In this document: one piece after another, positions 52,027-60,467 of the stretch
Layout: each line of letters starts with the position of its first letter
Numbering within the stretch: position 1 is the stretch's first letter
Origin: Chromatiales bacterium
Lineage (GTDB): Bacteria > Pseudomonadota > Gammaproteobacteria > Chromatiales > Chromatiaceae
DNA length: 64,000 bases
NCBI GenBank assembly: GCA_028280505.1
Contig: JANQLO010000040.1
Span: forward strand, 62,001-126,000
Direction of reading: 5' to 3'
Notes under the pieces: generated by a model
What the model was told of the DNA's origin: nothing
What the model saw: only the letters and a program-made list of their open reading frames with translations
The model's database searches: none
Translations under genes and position numbers: made by a program

Positions 52027-52923
52027 ATGCAAAGTTCAACTCTTCGATTGATCGTTGCGTTCGCCATGCTGGTGCTGGCCGGTACCGCGCAGGCGAAGCT
52101 GAATGTCTTCACCTGCGAACCCGAATGGGCGGCGCTGACCAAGGAGCTGGCCGGCGAAAAAGCCAAGGTGTTTACCGCAACCCACGCCGGGCAGGACCCA
52201 CACCATGTGCAGGCCAGGCCCTCGTTGATCGCGCGTCTGCGCTCGGCCGATCTGGCCGTGTGCACCGGAGCGGAACTCGAAACCGGCTGGATGCCGATGC
52301 TGCAACGGCGTGCGCGCAATGCCAAGGTGTTACCGGGCAAGCCCGGTTACTTCGAGGCCACTGACCAGGTGCTGTTGCTGGAGCAACCCGCGGAACTCGA
52401 TCGTGCACACGGCGATATTCACGGTGACGGCAACCCGCATGTGCAGTTAGACCCACGCCGGATGCTCAAGATCGGCAAGGCCTTATCGGCACGGTTGCAG
52501 CAGGTCGATCCGTCGAATAGTGCGGCATACCAGCAGCGTTGGCAGGACTTCGCGGCACGCTGGCAGGCAGCGCTCGATCGCTGGCAAGCCGACGCTGCGG
52601 CAATGAAGGGCAAACGCGTCGTCGTGCACCATCAGGAATGGATCTACTTGCTCAACTGGCTGGGCATGCAGCGCGTCGGTTCCCTCGAACCCAAACCCGG
52701 CATCCCGCCCAACATCGCGCATCTGGCGCAGTTGAAACAGCAACCCGCGGACTTGATCCTGTTATCGCCGCTGAACGACCGGAAGGCATCGACGTGGCTG
52801 CACGAGCAAACCGGTACGCCGGTGGTCGTTCTGCCGCATACGGTGGGTGCCCTGCCCGGTAGCGACAACTTGTTCGGCCTATTCGAAACCATCGTCAGCC
52901 AACTCGCCGCAACCGGCCAGTGA
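52027..52923 (+). CDS. znuA: zinc/manganese ABC transporter substrate-binding protein (ZnuA-like)
   Basis: Periplasmic cluster-9 metal-binding protein of 298 residues. ATG 52027 is chosen because GGAGG lies 6 bp upstream; an ATG at 52003 overlaps the porin stop but lacks an RBS. A signal peptide (to AQA) precedes LNVFTCEPEW. Metal-site His are plausible in GQDPHHVQARPS, GNPHVQLDPRRM and VVVHHQEWIY, with an acidic ligand near the C-terminus. The long His/Asp-rich loop of many ZnuA proteins is reduced to AHGDIHGDGN. It overlaps the permease gene by 4 bp. Confidence 0.88.
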   Translation: MQSSTLRLIVAFAMLVLAGTAQAKLNVFTCEPEWAALTKELAGEKAKVFTATHAGQDPHHVQARPSLIARLRSADLAVCTGAELETGWMPMLQRRARNAKVLPGKPGYFEATDQVLLLEQPAELDRAHGDIHGDGNPHVQLDPRRMLKIGKALSARLQQVDPSNSAAYQQRWQDFAARWQAALDRWQADAAAMKGKRVVVHHQEWIYLLNWLGMQRVGSLEPKPGIPPNIAHLAQLKQQPADLILLSPLNDRKASTWLHEQTGTPVVVLPHTVGALPGSDNLFGLFETIVSQLAATGQ

Positions 52924-53684
52924 ATCTGGCTGACCTGGCTCTACTCGGACCGCCCCTGCTCGCCGGGGCGGTCGTGTTGAGCACACATGTGCCGCTCGGT
53001 CAGCAAGTGCTTAAACGCGGCATCATCTTCATCGACCTGGCAATCGCTCAGCTCGCCGGTCTGGGTGTGATCCTGGTTTACGTCATCCTCGAGCAGCCGC
53101 CAAGCTGGTCGGTGCAATTGTCGGCCTTCCTTGCAGCACTGGGTGGGGCATTGGGACTGCGCTGGGCGGAACGTCATTGGGCCGACGTGCTTGAGGCGGT
53201 GATCGGTGTGGTATTCGTGCTCGCGGTGACCGCGGCGCTGTTGGTCCTCGCCAACGATCCGCACGGCGGCGAACGGCTTAAAGAACTGCTCGCCGGTCAG
53301 CTGCTGTGGGTAACCTATGCCGACCTGTGGATGCCGGCTGTTCTGTCGTTTGCCGTCCTGGTGTTGTGGTTCAGGGCGGGCGCGGCACACAAGCCGACGC
53401 TGTTCTATGCCTTGTTCGCACTCAGCGTGACCCTGTCGGTACAGCTGATCGGCGTCTACCTGGTGTTCGCCAGTTTGATTATTCCGGCATTGGCGACACG
53501 TCGGCATCAAGGCTTAATCGCTGCTTATGGTGTCGGGCTTGCGGGCTATCTAATCGGGTTGTTGGGATCGATGCTCACTGACTTGCCGACAGGACCCAGC
53601 GTTGTTTGGGCGATGGCCATTGTTGCCACGCTTTTTGCCTTGCTGAGCGCAAAGCCTAACGAGGCGGCCAACGGCAAGGGTTAG
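52920..53684 (+). CDS. znuB: zinc/manganese ABC transporter permease (ZnuB-like)
   Basis: 254-residue ABC-3 family inner-membrane permease with seven to eight hydrophobic helices. The region IIFIDLAIAQLAGLG and the SLIIPALATRRHQG segment, which contacts the ATPase, are typical. GTG start within the znuA stop. No ATP-binding subunit gene lies in this operon, unlike the usual znuABC arrangement, so an ATPase must be supplied from elsewhere. Confidence 0.88.
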   Translation: MNLADLALLGPPLLAGAVVLSTHVPLGQQVLKRGIIFIDLAIAQLAGLGVILVYVILEQPPSWSVQLSAFLAALGGALGLRWAERHWADVLEAVIGVVFVLAVTAALLVLANDPHGGERLKELLAGQLLWVTYADLWMPAVLSFAVLVLWFRAGAAHKPTLFYALFALSVTLSVQLIGVYLVFASLIIPALATRRHQGLIAAYGVGLAGYLIGLLGSMLTDLPTGPSVVWAMAIVATLFALLSAKPNEAANGKG

Positions 53685-53777
53685 CGTGAGCGCCAACACA
53701 TCGGCGGTGACCTTGGCGGTCTCGTTTGAAAACCCCAGCGGATCGCGGTTTATGCGTTTCGTCGGGCACAGTAGCAT

Positions 53778-53794
53778 TAATTACGCTATAACAT
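53778..53794. promoter_or_regulatory. putative Zur-like half site ahead of the DUF1826 pair
   Basis: TAATTACG-C-TATAACAT, 28 bp before the first DUF1826 gene. Only the right arm fits the Zur consensus, but the 11-base core GCTATAACATA is identical to that of the site at 50147-50163. That shared core is the main evidence. Confidence 0.45.
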
Positions 53795-53822
53795 AACAAT
53801 TCACTCATCTTAGGTATTTGCG

Positions 53823-54491
53823 ATGCAATCCTCATCGATTTATGTCGACAAGATGACCGCTACCCCGCAGCAGCTATCGAACTACGTGACGGGCAATCAT
53901 CCTGCTGTCCTACGCGACATCCTCGAACCGGGCATCAATCTTTGTCTGTGGCAGCGTTCGGTGAATCGTGCGGTCAGCAGTGAACTGTCGTCGTTGCGGG
54001 CGACTCACCTGCCGGACATGCGTTGCCGTACGTCTCCGGCATCGTTCGACGATGACGTCAACGCGCTATTGCAACAGCAGGATCTTGACCCCATGGCCTT
54101 CGAGAACTGGCGTATCGACCTGCGCTTGCTGGCCGATGTGTTCTTCGGTCTTAGTGAAGACCGTGATGTGTCTCTGCGCCTGGAAACGAAAGACGACAAC
54201 GGTTGCCGCCGCTTTCATGTCGATCGTACGCATCTTCGCCTGCTGTGCACCTACCACGGCCCGGGCACCCTATGGCTGACCGATGCACAGGTCGACCGGG
54301 CCGCACAGGAGAACGGCGAGCCCAACGACAACATCATCCGCTTCGGCGAGCCATCCCGCTTCGAAACCTTTTGGGTCGGCATCATGAAAGGCGCCGCCTA
54401 TCCGGGTAACGCCGGCCAAGGACTGGTGCATCGCTCACCGCCGATTGCGGGCTCCGGCCGGACCCGCGTACTGTTCTGCCTGGATTGCTGA
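53823..54491 (+). CDS. DUF1826 family protein, first copy
   Basis: 222-residue soluble protein of a family seen in zinc-limitation operons; its biochemical role is not established. The conserved core reads FHVDRTHLRLLCTYHGPGTLW (His132, Asp134), then VHRSPP with His203 and GRTRVLF with Arg213/215 near the C-terminus. This HxD...H...R spacing is the pattern of Fe(II)/2-oxoglutarate dioxygenases, a suggestion from motif order only. It begins a probable second transcription unit after a Zur-like half site. A diverged paralogue follows 3 bp after its stop. Confidence 0.82.
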   Translation: MQSSSIYVDKMTATPQQLSNYVTGNHPAVLRDILEPGINLCLWQRSVNRAVSSELSSLRATHLPDMRCRTSPASFDDDVNALLQQQDLDPMAFENWRIDLRLLADVFFGLSEDRDVSLRLETKDDNGCRRFHVDRTHLRLLCTYHGPGTLWLTDAQVDRAAQENGEPNDNIIRFGEPSRFETFWVGIMKGAAYPGNAGQGLVHRSPPIAGSGRTRVLFCLDC

Positions 54492-54494
54492 ACG

Positions 54495-55130
54495 ATGCGC
54501 AGTGCCACCAACGCCGCAGACATGAACTCTACCTTACCCAGCTGGCGGCGAGTCTCTGAGCTCGCCGATCTGGCCGAGATCTTCGAACCCGGCGTGCAAG
54601 TGTGTACCTTGCAGCGTGAGATCGATCCAAGCATCACGGCCTATCTGACCCACGTGCGCAATACCGGCGCTTCGCAAGCAATCGAAACGTTAACCGCAAG
54701 CGGTCAGCCAAGACTCAACGGTCTGCCGCCCGGGCCCGGGCGAGCCGCCCTGGCCGACGATATGGCACTACTGGGTGAGATCGTTCGCGAACTGCACGGC
54801 TGCCCGGCGGCCGGACTGCGCCTCGCCCACGTCGATCACGCCATGTGTCCCGACTGGCATATCGACCGGGTCGGCATACGGCTTGTCTGCACCTACGCCG
54901 GTCCCGGCACCGAGTGGCCTGACGACCAAGGCATCGACCGGACTGATCTTCGATCAGATACACGAGGCCCTATTGATCATATCCAAGCCACGGCGGGCGA
55001 AATCGTCTTGCTCAAAGGCGCGCTTTGGCAGGACAACGCATGTTTCGGCGCCGTGCACCGTTCACCCGTTATCCCGACCGATGGCGATCTGCGCACCCTG
55101 GTCACACTCGATCCCCTATGGCGTCAATGA
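54495..55130 (+). CDS. DUF1826 family protein, second diverged copy
   Basis: 211 residues, paralogue of the preceding gene: both share a start region with LRDILEPGINLCLWQR versus LAEIFEPGVQVCTLQRE, the core WHIDRVGIRLVCTYAGPGTEW (His122, Asp124) and VHRSPV (His188) with an Arg at 200. The HxD...H...R residues are kept in both copies while the rest has diverged widely, which argues that both are active. A COG0523 GTPase follows 63 bp downstream after a strong AAGGAG RBS. Confidence 0.82.
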   Translation: MRSATNAADMNSTLPSWRRVSELADLAEIFEPGVQVCTLQREIDPSITAYLTHVRNTGASQAIETLTASGQPRLNGLPPGPGRAALADDMALLGEIVRELHGCPAAGLRLAHVDHAMCPDWHIDRVGIRLVCTYAGPGTEWPDDQGIDRTDLRSDTRGPIDHIQATAGEIVLLKGALWQDNACFGAVHRSPVIPTDGDLRTLVTLDPLWRQ

Positions 55131-55193
55131 AGGCGTGGATGAACCGAAACCCTGTCAATCCAATCCCAAGTTGCTTTCTTAAGGAGTACCCGT

Positions 55194-56420
55194 ATGTCGC
55201 TGCAAGCCGCGGTTGAACAAAAGCTGCCGGTCACCGTGCTGTCCGGCTTTCTCGGCGCCGGCAAAACGACGTTGCTCAACCACATCCTCAACAATCGTGA
55301 AGGACGTCGCGTCGCGGTGATCGTCAACGATATGTCGGAGGTCAACATCGATGCGACACTGGTAGACCGAGAGGTGGAGCTCAACCGCGCCGAGGAAAAG
55401 TTGGTCGAGATGAGCAACGGCTGCATCTGTTGCACGCTGCGCGAAGACCTGCTGGTGGAAGTCAGCCATTTGGCGAAGGCCGGGCGCTTCGATTACCTGG
55501 TGATCGAGTCGACTGGCATATCGGAACCGCTGCCGGTCGCCGAGACTTTCACGTTCCGCGACGAAGACGGCACCAGCCTGTCCGATGTGGCGCGGCTCGA
55601 TACCCTGGTAACGGTGGTGGACGCGGTCAACTTCAGCGTCGACCTGGACCGGGCCGACAGCCTGCAGGCGCGCGGCGAGTCGCTCGGCGAGGAAGATGCT
55701 CGCACCGTCTCCGACCTGCTGATCGACCAGGTCGAGTTTGCCGACGTGATCATCATCAACAAAATCGACCTGATCAGCAGCGCCGAACGCGAGCGCCTCG
55801 AACACGCGCTTCGTCAGCTCAACCGACATGCCGAGATCCTTTACGCCAGCTTCGGCAAGGTGCCGCTGGAACACGTGATGGGCACCGGGCGCTTCGATTT
55901 TGCACGCGCTGCGCAGTCACCGGGGTGGCTCGCAGAGATTCGCGGTGAGCATACGCCGGAGACGGAAGAATACGGTATCGGCAGCTTCGTCTATCGCGCG
56001 CGCCGCCCGTTTCACCCGGCCCGTTTCGCCGAAGCGTTGAAGACCGACTGGCCCGGGAATGTCCTGCGTTCAAAGGGCTTTTTCTGGCTCGCCTCGCGCC
56101 CTGATGCGGCGGGCGAATGGTCACAGGCGGGGGGTGTCGTACGCCATGGTCCGGCCGGGATCTGGTGGGCGGCGGCGCCGCGTGAGCATTGGCCGGAGGA
56201 TCCGGAATACCGTGCCCGCATCGAGGCGGAGTTTGACGGTGAATACGGTGATCGCCGCCAGGAGATCGTTTTCATTGGCCAAAATCTCGAACCGAAGCAG
56301 ACCCGTGAGATCCTCGATCGCTGCCTGCTCGACGATACCGAGATGACGGTCGGCCCCGACGTTTGGAAGACATTCGACGATCCGTTTCCCAAATGGTTCG
56401 CCGAACGTAACGAGGATTGA
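55194..56420 (+). CDS. COG0523 family GTPase, zinc metallochaperone (ZigA/ZagA-like)
   Basis: 408-residue G3E GTPase. Walker A is [14 protein letters not shown], the metal motif is [11 protein letters not shown] (CxCC), the Walker B/ESTG segment is [16 protein letters not shown] and the base-recognition motif is NKIDL. The C-terminal COG0523 domain runs from about 255. Zinc-linked members use GTP hydrolysis to deliver zinc to client enzymes when zinc is scarce. Its neighbours (ZnuAB, DUF1826, and on the opposite strand thrS, pyrC and hisI paralogues) place it in the zinc subgroup rather than with cobalamin or nitrile hydratase. Confidence 0.92.
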   Translation: MSLQAAVEQKLPVTVLSGFLGAGKTTLLNHILNNREGRRVAVIVNDMSEVNIDATLVDREVELNRAEEKLVEMSNGCICCTLREDLLVEVSHLAKAGRFDYLVIESTGISEPLPVAETFTFRDEDGTSLSDVARLDTLVTVVDAVNFSVDLDRADSLQARGESLGEEDARTVSDLLIDQVEFADVIIINKIDLISSAERERLEHALRQLNRHAEILYASFGKVPLEHVMGTGRFDFARAAQSPGWLAEIRGEHTPETEEYGIGSFVYRARRPFHPARFAEALKTDWPGNVLRSKGFFWLASRPDAAGEWSQAGGVVRHGPAGIWWAAAPREHWPEDPEYRARIEAEFDGEYGDRRQEIVFIGQNLEPKQTREILDRCLLDDTEMTVGPDVWKTFDDPFPKWFAERNED

Positions 56421-56424
56421 TTCG

Positions 56425-56661
56425 ATGAACGACAATCTGCAACGCTACGCCGATGAGATATTCCCCAGCGATTACGCGAGCTGGCGTTACTGCATCGAAA
56501 CTAAGTGCGGCATACCGCTGACTCAGGATTTTATCCAGGCGCGTATTGCCGTTCTCGGCGACGCAGGCCGGGAGGAAACGCAACGCTTCTCAAAGCTGTA
56601 TGGCGATGACTACCGTGAGCAGGTGCTGGGCTGGTTTCGCCAAGCTGCCGATAAGGTTTGA
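56425..56661 (+). CDS. small acidic protein of unknown function, linked to the COG0523 gene
   Basis: 78 residues, soluble and mostly helical, with WRYCIETKCGIPLTQDFIQAR at its centre containing two Cys five residues apart. It starts 4 bp after the GTPase stop and ends overlapping the next frame, so it is translated as part of the operon. I do not recognise it. Its tight coupling suggests a partner or client of the GTPase. Confidence 0.65.
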   Translation: MNDNLQRYADEIFPSDYASWRYCIETKCGIPLTQDFIQARIAVLGDAGREETQRFSKLYGDDYREQVLGWFRQAADKV

Positions 56662-56675
56662 CCGACATAACAGTC

Positions 56676-57293
56676 GTGCGACGTCACTACCTGGCCGTAG
56701 CGATGCTGATCGGACTGGCGGGTGGCGTGCGGGCCCACCCGCACCATTGGATTGACGTCTTCGCAACCTGGCAGTTCGATGCGGCGGGTCTGATTACGGG
56801 CGTACACCTACGCTGGTTGTTCGATGACTACTACTCGATATTACTGCTCGACGATGCAAAGGCAAGCGGAGAGAAACTCTCAACGGTCCGCGATCGCATT
56901 GTTAACAACGTGCAGCAATACGATTACTTCCTGCACATCGAACAAGCCGGCGACGATTCCAAGACGGGCACTGCTGAACAAGCCACTATCGTGATGCAAG
57001 ATCATCGTATCGAGGTCTCGTTCCAACTCCGGCTGACGGTGCCGTTGGATCCTCGTCGCGAAGATGTCGTTTACCGGATTGCCGAGCCGACCTATTACTT
57101 CGAGATGCTGCACGCCGAGGAGTCGCCCTCGATTATCCTCAAGGACGCGCCGACGGGTTGCCGAACCCATCTTGCGCTACCGCGCCCGGATGCGGCACTG
57201 ATCGCTTACGCGGCCTCACTCGGCATCGATGAACGCGGTAGCGACGACCTCGGCATGCAGTTCGCCGAAACGGTGACGATTCGATGCGAGTGA
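56676..57293 (+). CDS. DUF1007 family periplasmic protein
   Basis: About 205 residues. GTG 56676 gives RRHYLAVAMLIGLAGGVRA as a signal peptide, with the mature protein beginning HPHHWIDVFATW, a His-rich N-terminus typical of DUF1007 and a likely metal site. A TTG at 56658 overlapping the preceding stop would add six residues. Members occur with zinc- and nickel-uptake genes; the exact role is unknown. Last gene of the + strand zinc cluster. Confidence 0.8.
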   Translation: MRRHYLAVAMLIGLAGGVRAHPHHWIDVFATWQFDAAGLITGVHLRWLFDDYYSILLLDDAKASGEKLSTVRDRIVNNVQQYDYFLHIEQAGDDSKTGTAEQATIVMQDHRIEVSFQLRLTVPLDPRREDVVYRIAEPTYYFEMLHAEESPSIILKDAPTGCRTHLALPRPDAALIAYAASLGIDERGSDDLGMQFAETVTIRCE

Positions 57294-57510
57294 ATGCAAC
57301 ATGAAAGTTTTTGCAGCAATGCGGATGCTGGCTGTGCGTCCTCGGCTCTTGAAACGTCGCGTTTCCGAAGTATGCTTCGCAAGCCCGACGCAACCACCTG
57401 GGATGCTGATTATGTGCCGCTCTGGGCTGGATGGTTGGTAGGTACGGGTTCAGACGATCGAAACATCGCAAACGATAGCAAAGCGTAGAGAGCCGCATCG
57501 ATTACACGTT

Positions 57511-58473
57511 TCAGCGACAACGTAAGCGATCTGATTCCTTTGCGAGATAAAACCACTCTTGATCCACCTGAGCCGCTGGATTGGGGAATACGATCCACCC
57601 GTCTTGGTCCGCGGCCAGTTCAGCGCCGTCGTGGCGAAGAGCAAGCACATCGCCCTGTGTGATTTTTTCGAAACTGCGCCAATCTCGGCAGAACCGATCA
57701 TCAGGGTGCAGCCGATCGATCACCTTATAGAGGCGGATGACTTCCGGCTGGGAAGGCGGCAAAGGCCTCGGCTCGGCCGCAGTCATACCCAAATGAGCCA
57801 GGACTCTCCGGATCGCTCGATAGGCCACTTGAGGCGCGTCGTCATCTTCATGTTGGCCACATTCGAGAGTGATCCCGATGCCACCGTAGCGGCGCATCGT
57901 TTCGGTCGTACCGACACCATAGTCGACATGCGCCTCAGCGCCACGTACCTGACGATCCTGCACGCCCTGCGCGTAGGTTTCCAGCCAACCTTCCACGAAG
58001 CGATCAACGCCCAACTGGAGCGCCAGGGCTTCTTCCTCTTCAGCCCTTGAAAAAGGTTCCAGGTCGCCACGATTATTCTGCGGGCCGAACAGCGCAAAGG
58101 GTATGCCGGGTGTGTGGAAGGAGTGCAGATCGAGCAAAATGTCATACGCTTCCAGCAATGGGCAAATCACATTGGATAGCCTGTCCTCGAAGTCTTGCGG
58201 ATCAGTAGTAACGTGCATATTGCGATTCAGGTTGCGGTCGCCATGACGTCGCTTTAACTGATATGCCAACGGATTGACCACCGGTACCAGCGTCAGCGTA
58301 CCGCGCTCGACACGCAAGGTGTTTTGCTCAAGCTCTTGCATGACACGCCGGATGGCGACTGTGCCGCAAGTTTCATTGCCATGCACGGCACCGAAAACAA
58401 TCAGTTTTGGCCCTGGTTTTAAGCCCGCAATCTGGTGGATTGTTAAGGCGCTTGGAATGGGTAGATCAGTCAT
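57511..58473 (-). CDS. succinylglutamate desuccinylase/aspartoacylase-family zinc hydrolase
   Basis: 320-residue metallohydrolase of the M14-like AstE/AspA family. Zinc ligands: GAVHGNETCG (HxxE) and LLDLHSFHTPG. NRNMH and the segment RYGGIGITLECGQHED, with the catalytic Glu, complete the active site. The substrate is probably an N-acylated amino acid, but no arginine-catabolism genes are near. It lies 67 bp downstream of the SagB-like gene on the same strand, so it is likely the last gene of the thrS-pyrC-hisI transcript. Confidence 0.83.
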   Translation of the reverse strand: MTDLPIPSALTIHQIAGLKPGPKLIVFGAVHGNETCGTVAIRRVMQELEQNTLRVERGTLTLVPVVNPLAYQLKRRHGDRNLNRNMHVTTDPQDFEDRLSNVICPLLEAYDILLDLHSFHTPGIPFALFGPQNNRGDLEPFSRAEEEEALALQLGVDRFVEGWLETYAQGVQDRQVRGAEAHVDYGVGTTETMRRYGGIGITLECGQHEDDDAPQVAYRAIRRVLAHLGMTAAEPRPLPPSQPEVIRLYKVIDRLHPDDRFCRDWRSFEKITQGDVLALRHDGAELAADQDGWIVFPNPAAQVDQEWFYLAKESDRLRCR

Positions 58474-58540
58474 ATGTTCCGCAAATCAGAGTACTTATGC
58501 GCAGGCTGTGAGTATATACATACGGTGTGTACAAAACCGA

Positions 58541-60193
58541 TCATTCGCTTCTTCGATAAGCGGGAAGCGTTTGGATGCGAGGATCATGGACGGCACGTCC
58601 GATGGCGGTGCCATAGAGCATTCGAAAACGACCGCCTTCGAATCCCAGCAAATCATGGACACCTTGATCGAAAAAACAACCAATGCCTGTTGCGGACAAC
58701 TCCAAAGCCTCCGCCTCCAGATAAAGCAGCTGTCCAATGGCGCCCGCCTCCCAGTGCAGATACCGCCAGGCCGGAGCGCCGAAGCTCGCCAACTCGTCAT
58801 CGAAGCGGGCGATCATCGAGGTGACCAGCGCACCATCCGCAGCAATATCCTGATAGCAATGCAGCACGCGGCCCGCTTCACGGGCATCAGCGGTTATCAA
58901 GCGATAAAGCGGCAACGCATCCGGGCAACCAGGCGGCTTTTCCCATTGCTCCGCACGTGAAAACGCTGCACGCAAGGCGGGCTCGTGGGCGTGGTTGCGG
59001 ACGAGTACGGCAAGGCCGGGTTCCAGACCTTCAATCCGGTGCAGGTAAACCACAGGGTGCACCCGTGGCTGGTGCGGAAAAGCCGTCCACAGAGCAGGCG
59101 TGAGCGCTGGTACCAGCGTGCTCAACATGCGATACAGCTGCTCGCGGGTCATTCCACTACTGCCATCAAAATCTACCGCGCTGCGCCGCCTGCGCACCAA
59201 CACGCGCGTCGAAGGCGACGACGCGGGTGATTCAGACGTTATCCCTATTCGCTCAGCGTCAAGATCGCCGTGAGGCGATCCATTGTCGCGCGTTGCTTCC
59301 TCGACCTCTGCCAGTACGGGCCAAGCTTGGTGTTCCGTTGATAGCCGATTAGGGGTGCCGGATACCGGCGGGCACATGCCGCTCAGAAGGTTGTCGGGCA
59401 ATGCAAGGCGAACCGGATCATCTGCTTGCGCAGGAAGAATCTCAATTAACAACAGCACATCCGCATGCTCTGCCTCGGGTCCATCTCTGCCATCGAGTGC
59501 GAGCAGTCGATCCATTTGGTCCGCCGTCTGACCTTCGATACGGCGCACCCGCCAACCGAGTACACGCGCGGCGCAGGTAATCGCCTGCATTGCGTGCCCG
59601 ATATCATGCATGCAGTAGCGAAATGCGCGCTCACCGTACTTCCACGCCTCACGCCAAACGATGCTCGATAAGCCAAGGACAAAGGCATTCGTTGGCAGTT
59701 GCTGGCAGAATTCCGCGAAGACACTTGGGTCTAACCAGCGCAATGCTTCCACTGCATGATCCTTGGGCACGTAGTGGAGTAAAGCGGGCTGTGACGTTAG
59801 CCCGGCGGTCGGGCCAATGAGCACATAGGCTTCGGTTGGATGGAGATTACCGCTCGAAGGATTGCAACGCAGCGCCCAGGACGAAGGCCCCGATTGTTTC
59901 CATGCCGAGATGGCCAGCGAGTCGTATAACAGTTGGGAAAAGGTATTGATGTCGAAGGTACTGGGCGGGATAGGCGTGTTCGAGCGCGTCATCACCCATG
60001 AGGGTTCCGCGACATTCAACGGCTCGCATAACGGAAGCTGGAAACGCTCGGCACCCTCATATGAACGAAATGGATCAGGTTGCGTCTCCCAGTCGAGATA
60101 ACCGAGCGAGGCTGCAAAGCGATCGGGCAGCCGATGCTCCGTACGCTCATGGTAGTCGATAGCAGTCTTGATCTTTGAGGTGCAGTCACTCAC
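58541..60193 (-). CDS. SagB/ThcOx-family nitroreductase-like dehydrogenase
   Basis: 550-residue protein made of two nitroreductase-like halves (about 75-260 and 320-540). The first contains SGNLHPTEAYVLIGPTAGL, the FMN-binding block of SagB/ThcOx-type oxidases, and HDIGHAMQAITCAARVLGW. Such enzymes oxidise azolines in peptide natural products, but no precursor peptide or cyclodehydratase is present, so the substrate is unknown. The start is GTG 60193. A miniature element begins only 6 bp upstream of this codon and has replaced the original leader; no clear RBS remains. Confidence 0.82.
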   Translation of the reverse strand: MSDCTSKIKTAIDYHERTEHRLPDRFAASLGYLDWETQPDPFRSYEGAERFQLPLCEPLNVAEPSWVMTRSNTPIPPSTFDINTFSQLLYDSLAISAWKQSGPSSWALRCNPSSGNLHPTEAYVLIGPTAGLTSQPALLHYVPKDHAVEALRWLDPSVFAEFCQQLPTNAFVLGLSSIVWREAWKYGERAFRYCMHDIGHAMQAITCAARVLGWRVRRIEGQTADQMDRLLALDGRDGPEAEHADVLLLIEILPAQADDPVRLALPDNLLSGMCPPVSGTPNRLSTEHQAWPVLAEVEEATRDNGSPHGDLDAERIGITSESPASSPSTRVLVRRRRSAVDFDGSSGMTREQLYRMLSTLVPALTPALWTAFPHQPRVHPVVYLHRIEGLEPGLAVLVRNHAHEPALRAAFSRAEQWEKPPGCPDALPLYRLITADAREAGRVLHCYQDIAADGALVTSMIARFDDELASFGAPAWRYLHWEAGAIGQLLYLEAEALELSATGIGCFFDQGVHDLLGFEGGRFRMLYGTAIGRAVHDPRIQTLPAYRRSE

Positions 60194-60199
60194 GAACTA

Positions 60200-60463
60200 G
60201 GGCCTGTTGACATCAATTGAAAAGCCGCGCCGGAGGCCATTTCCCCGCAGGACAAGGCGCATTGAGCGCAGTGTACTTGCTGTACATAAGCGAAATGCAA
60301 CACCGTCCTGCGGGGAAATGGCCCCGTCCCTTCGGGTTGCGCCCCATTTTGAGCCATGCCGCGTTACTCGTCGTTCATTTGGAATGACCAAACCTCTCTC
60401 CTCGCGCCTTGCTAGCTCAAAATGGGGCAGCAACGCGGCGATTCAATTGGTGTCAACAGGCCC
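60200..60463. mobile_element. 264-bp miniature inverted-repeat element (MITE) with TA target duplication
   Basis: Terminal inverted repeats of 22 bp match at 21 positions (both ends begin GGGCCTGTTGACA and run to 60221 and from 60442). They are flanked by TA on each side (60198-60199 and 60464-60465), the hallmark of IS630/Tc1-type insertion. Inside are two more perfect inverted repeats: 19 bp (60235-60253 with 60305-60323) and a 14-bp pair around GCCCCATTTTGAGC. It encodes nothing. It sits between the hisI stop (4 bp away) and the SagB-like start. Confidence 0.88.
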
Positions 60464-60467
60464 TAAC

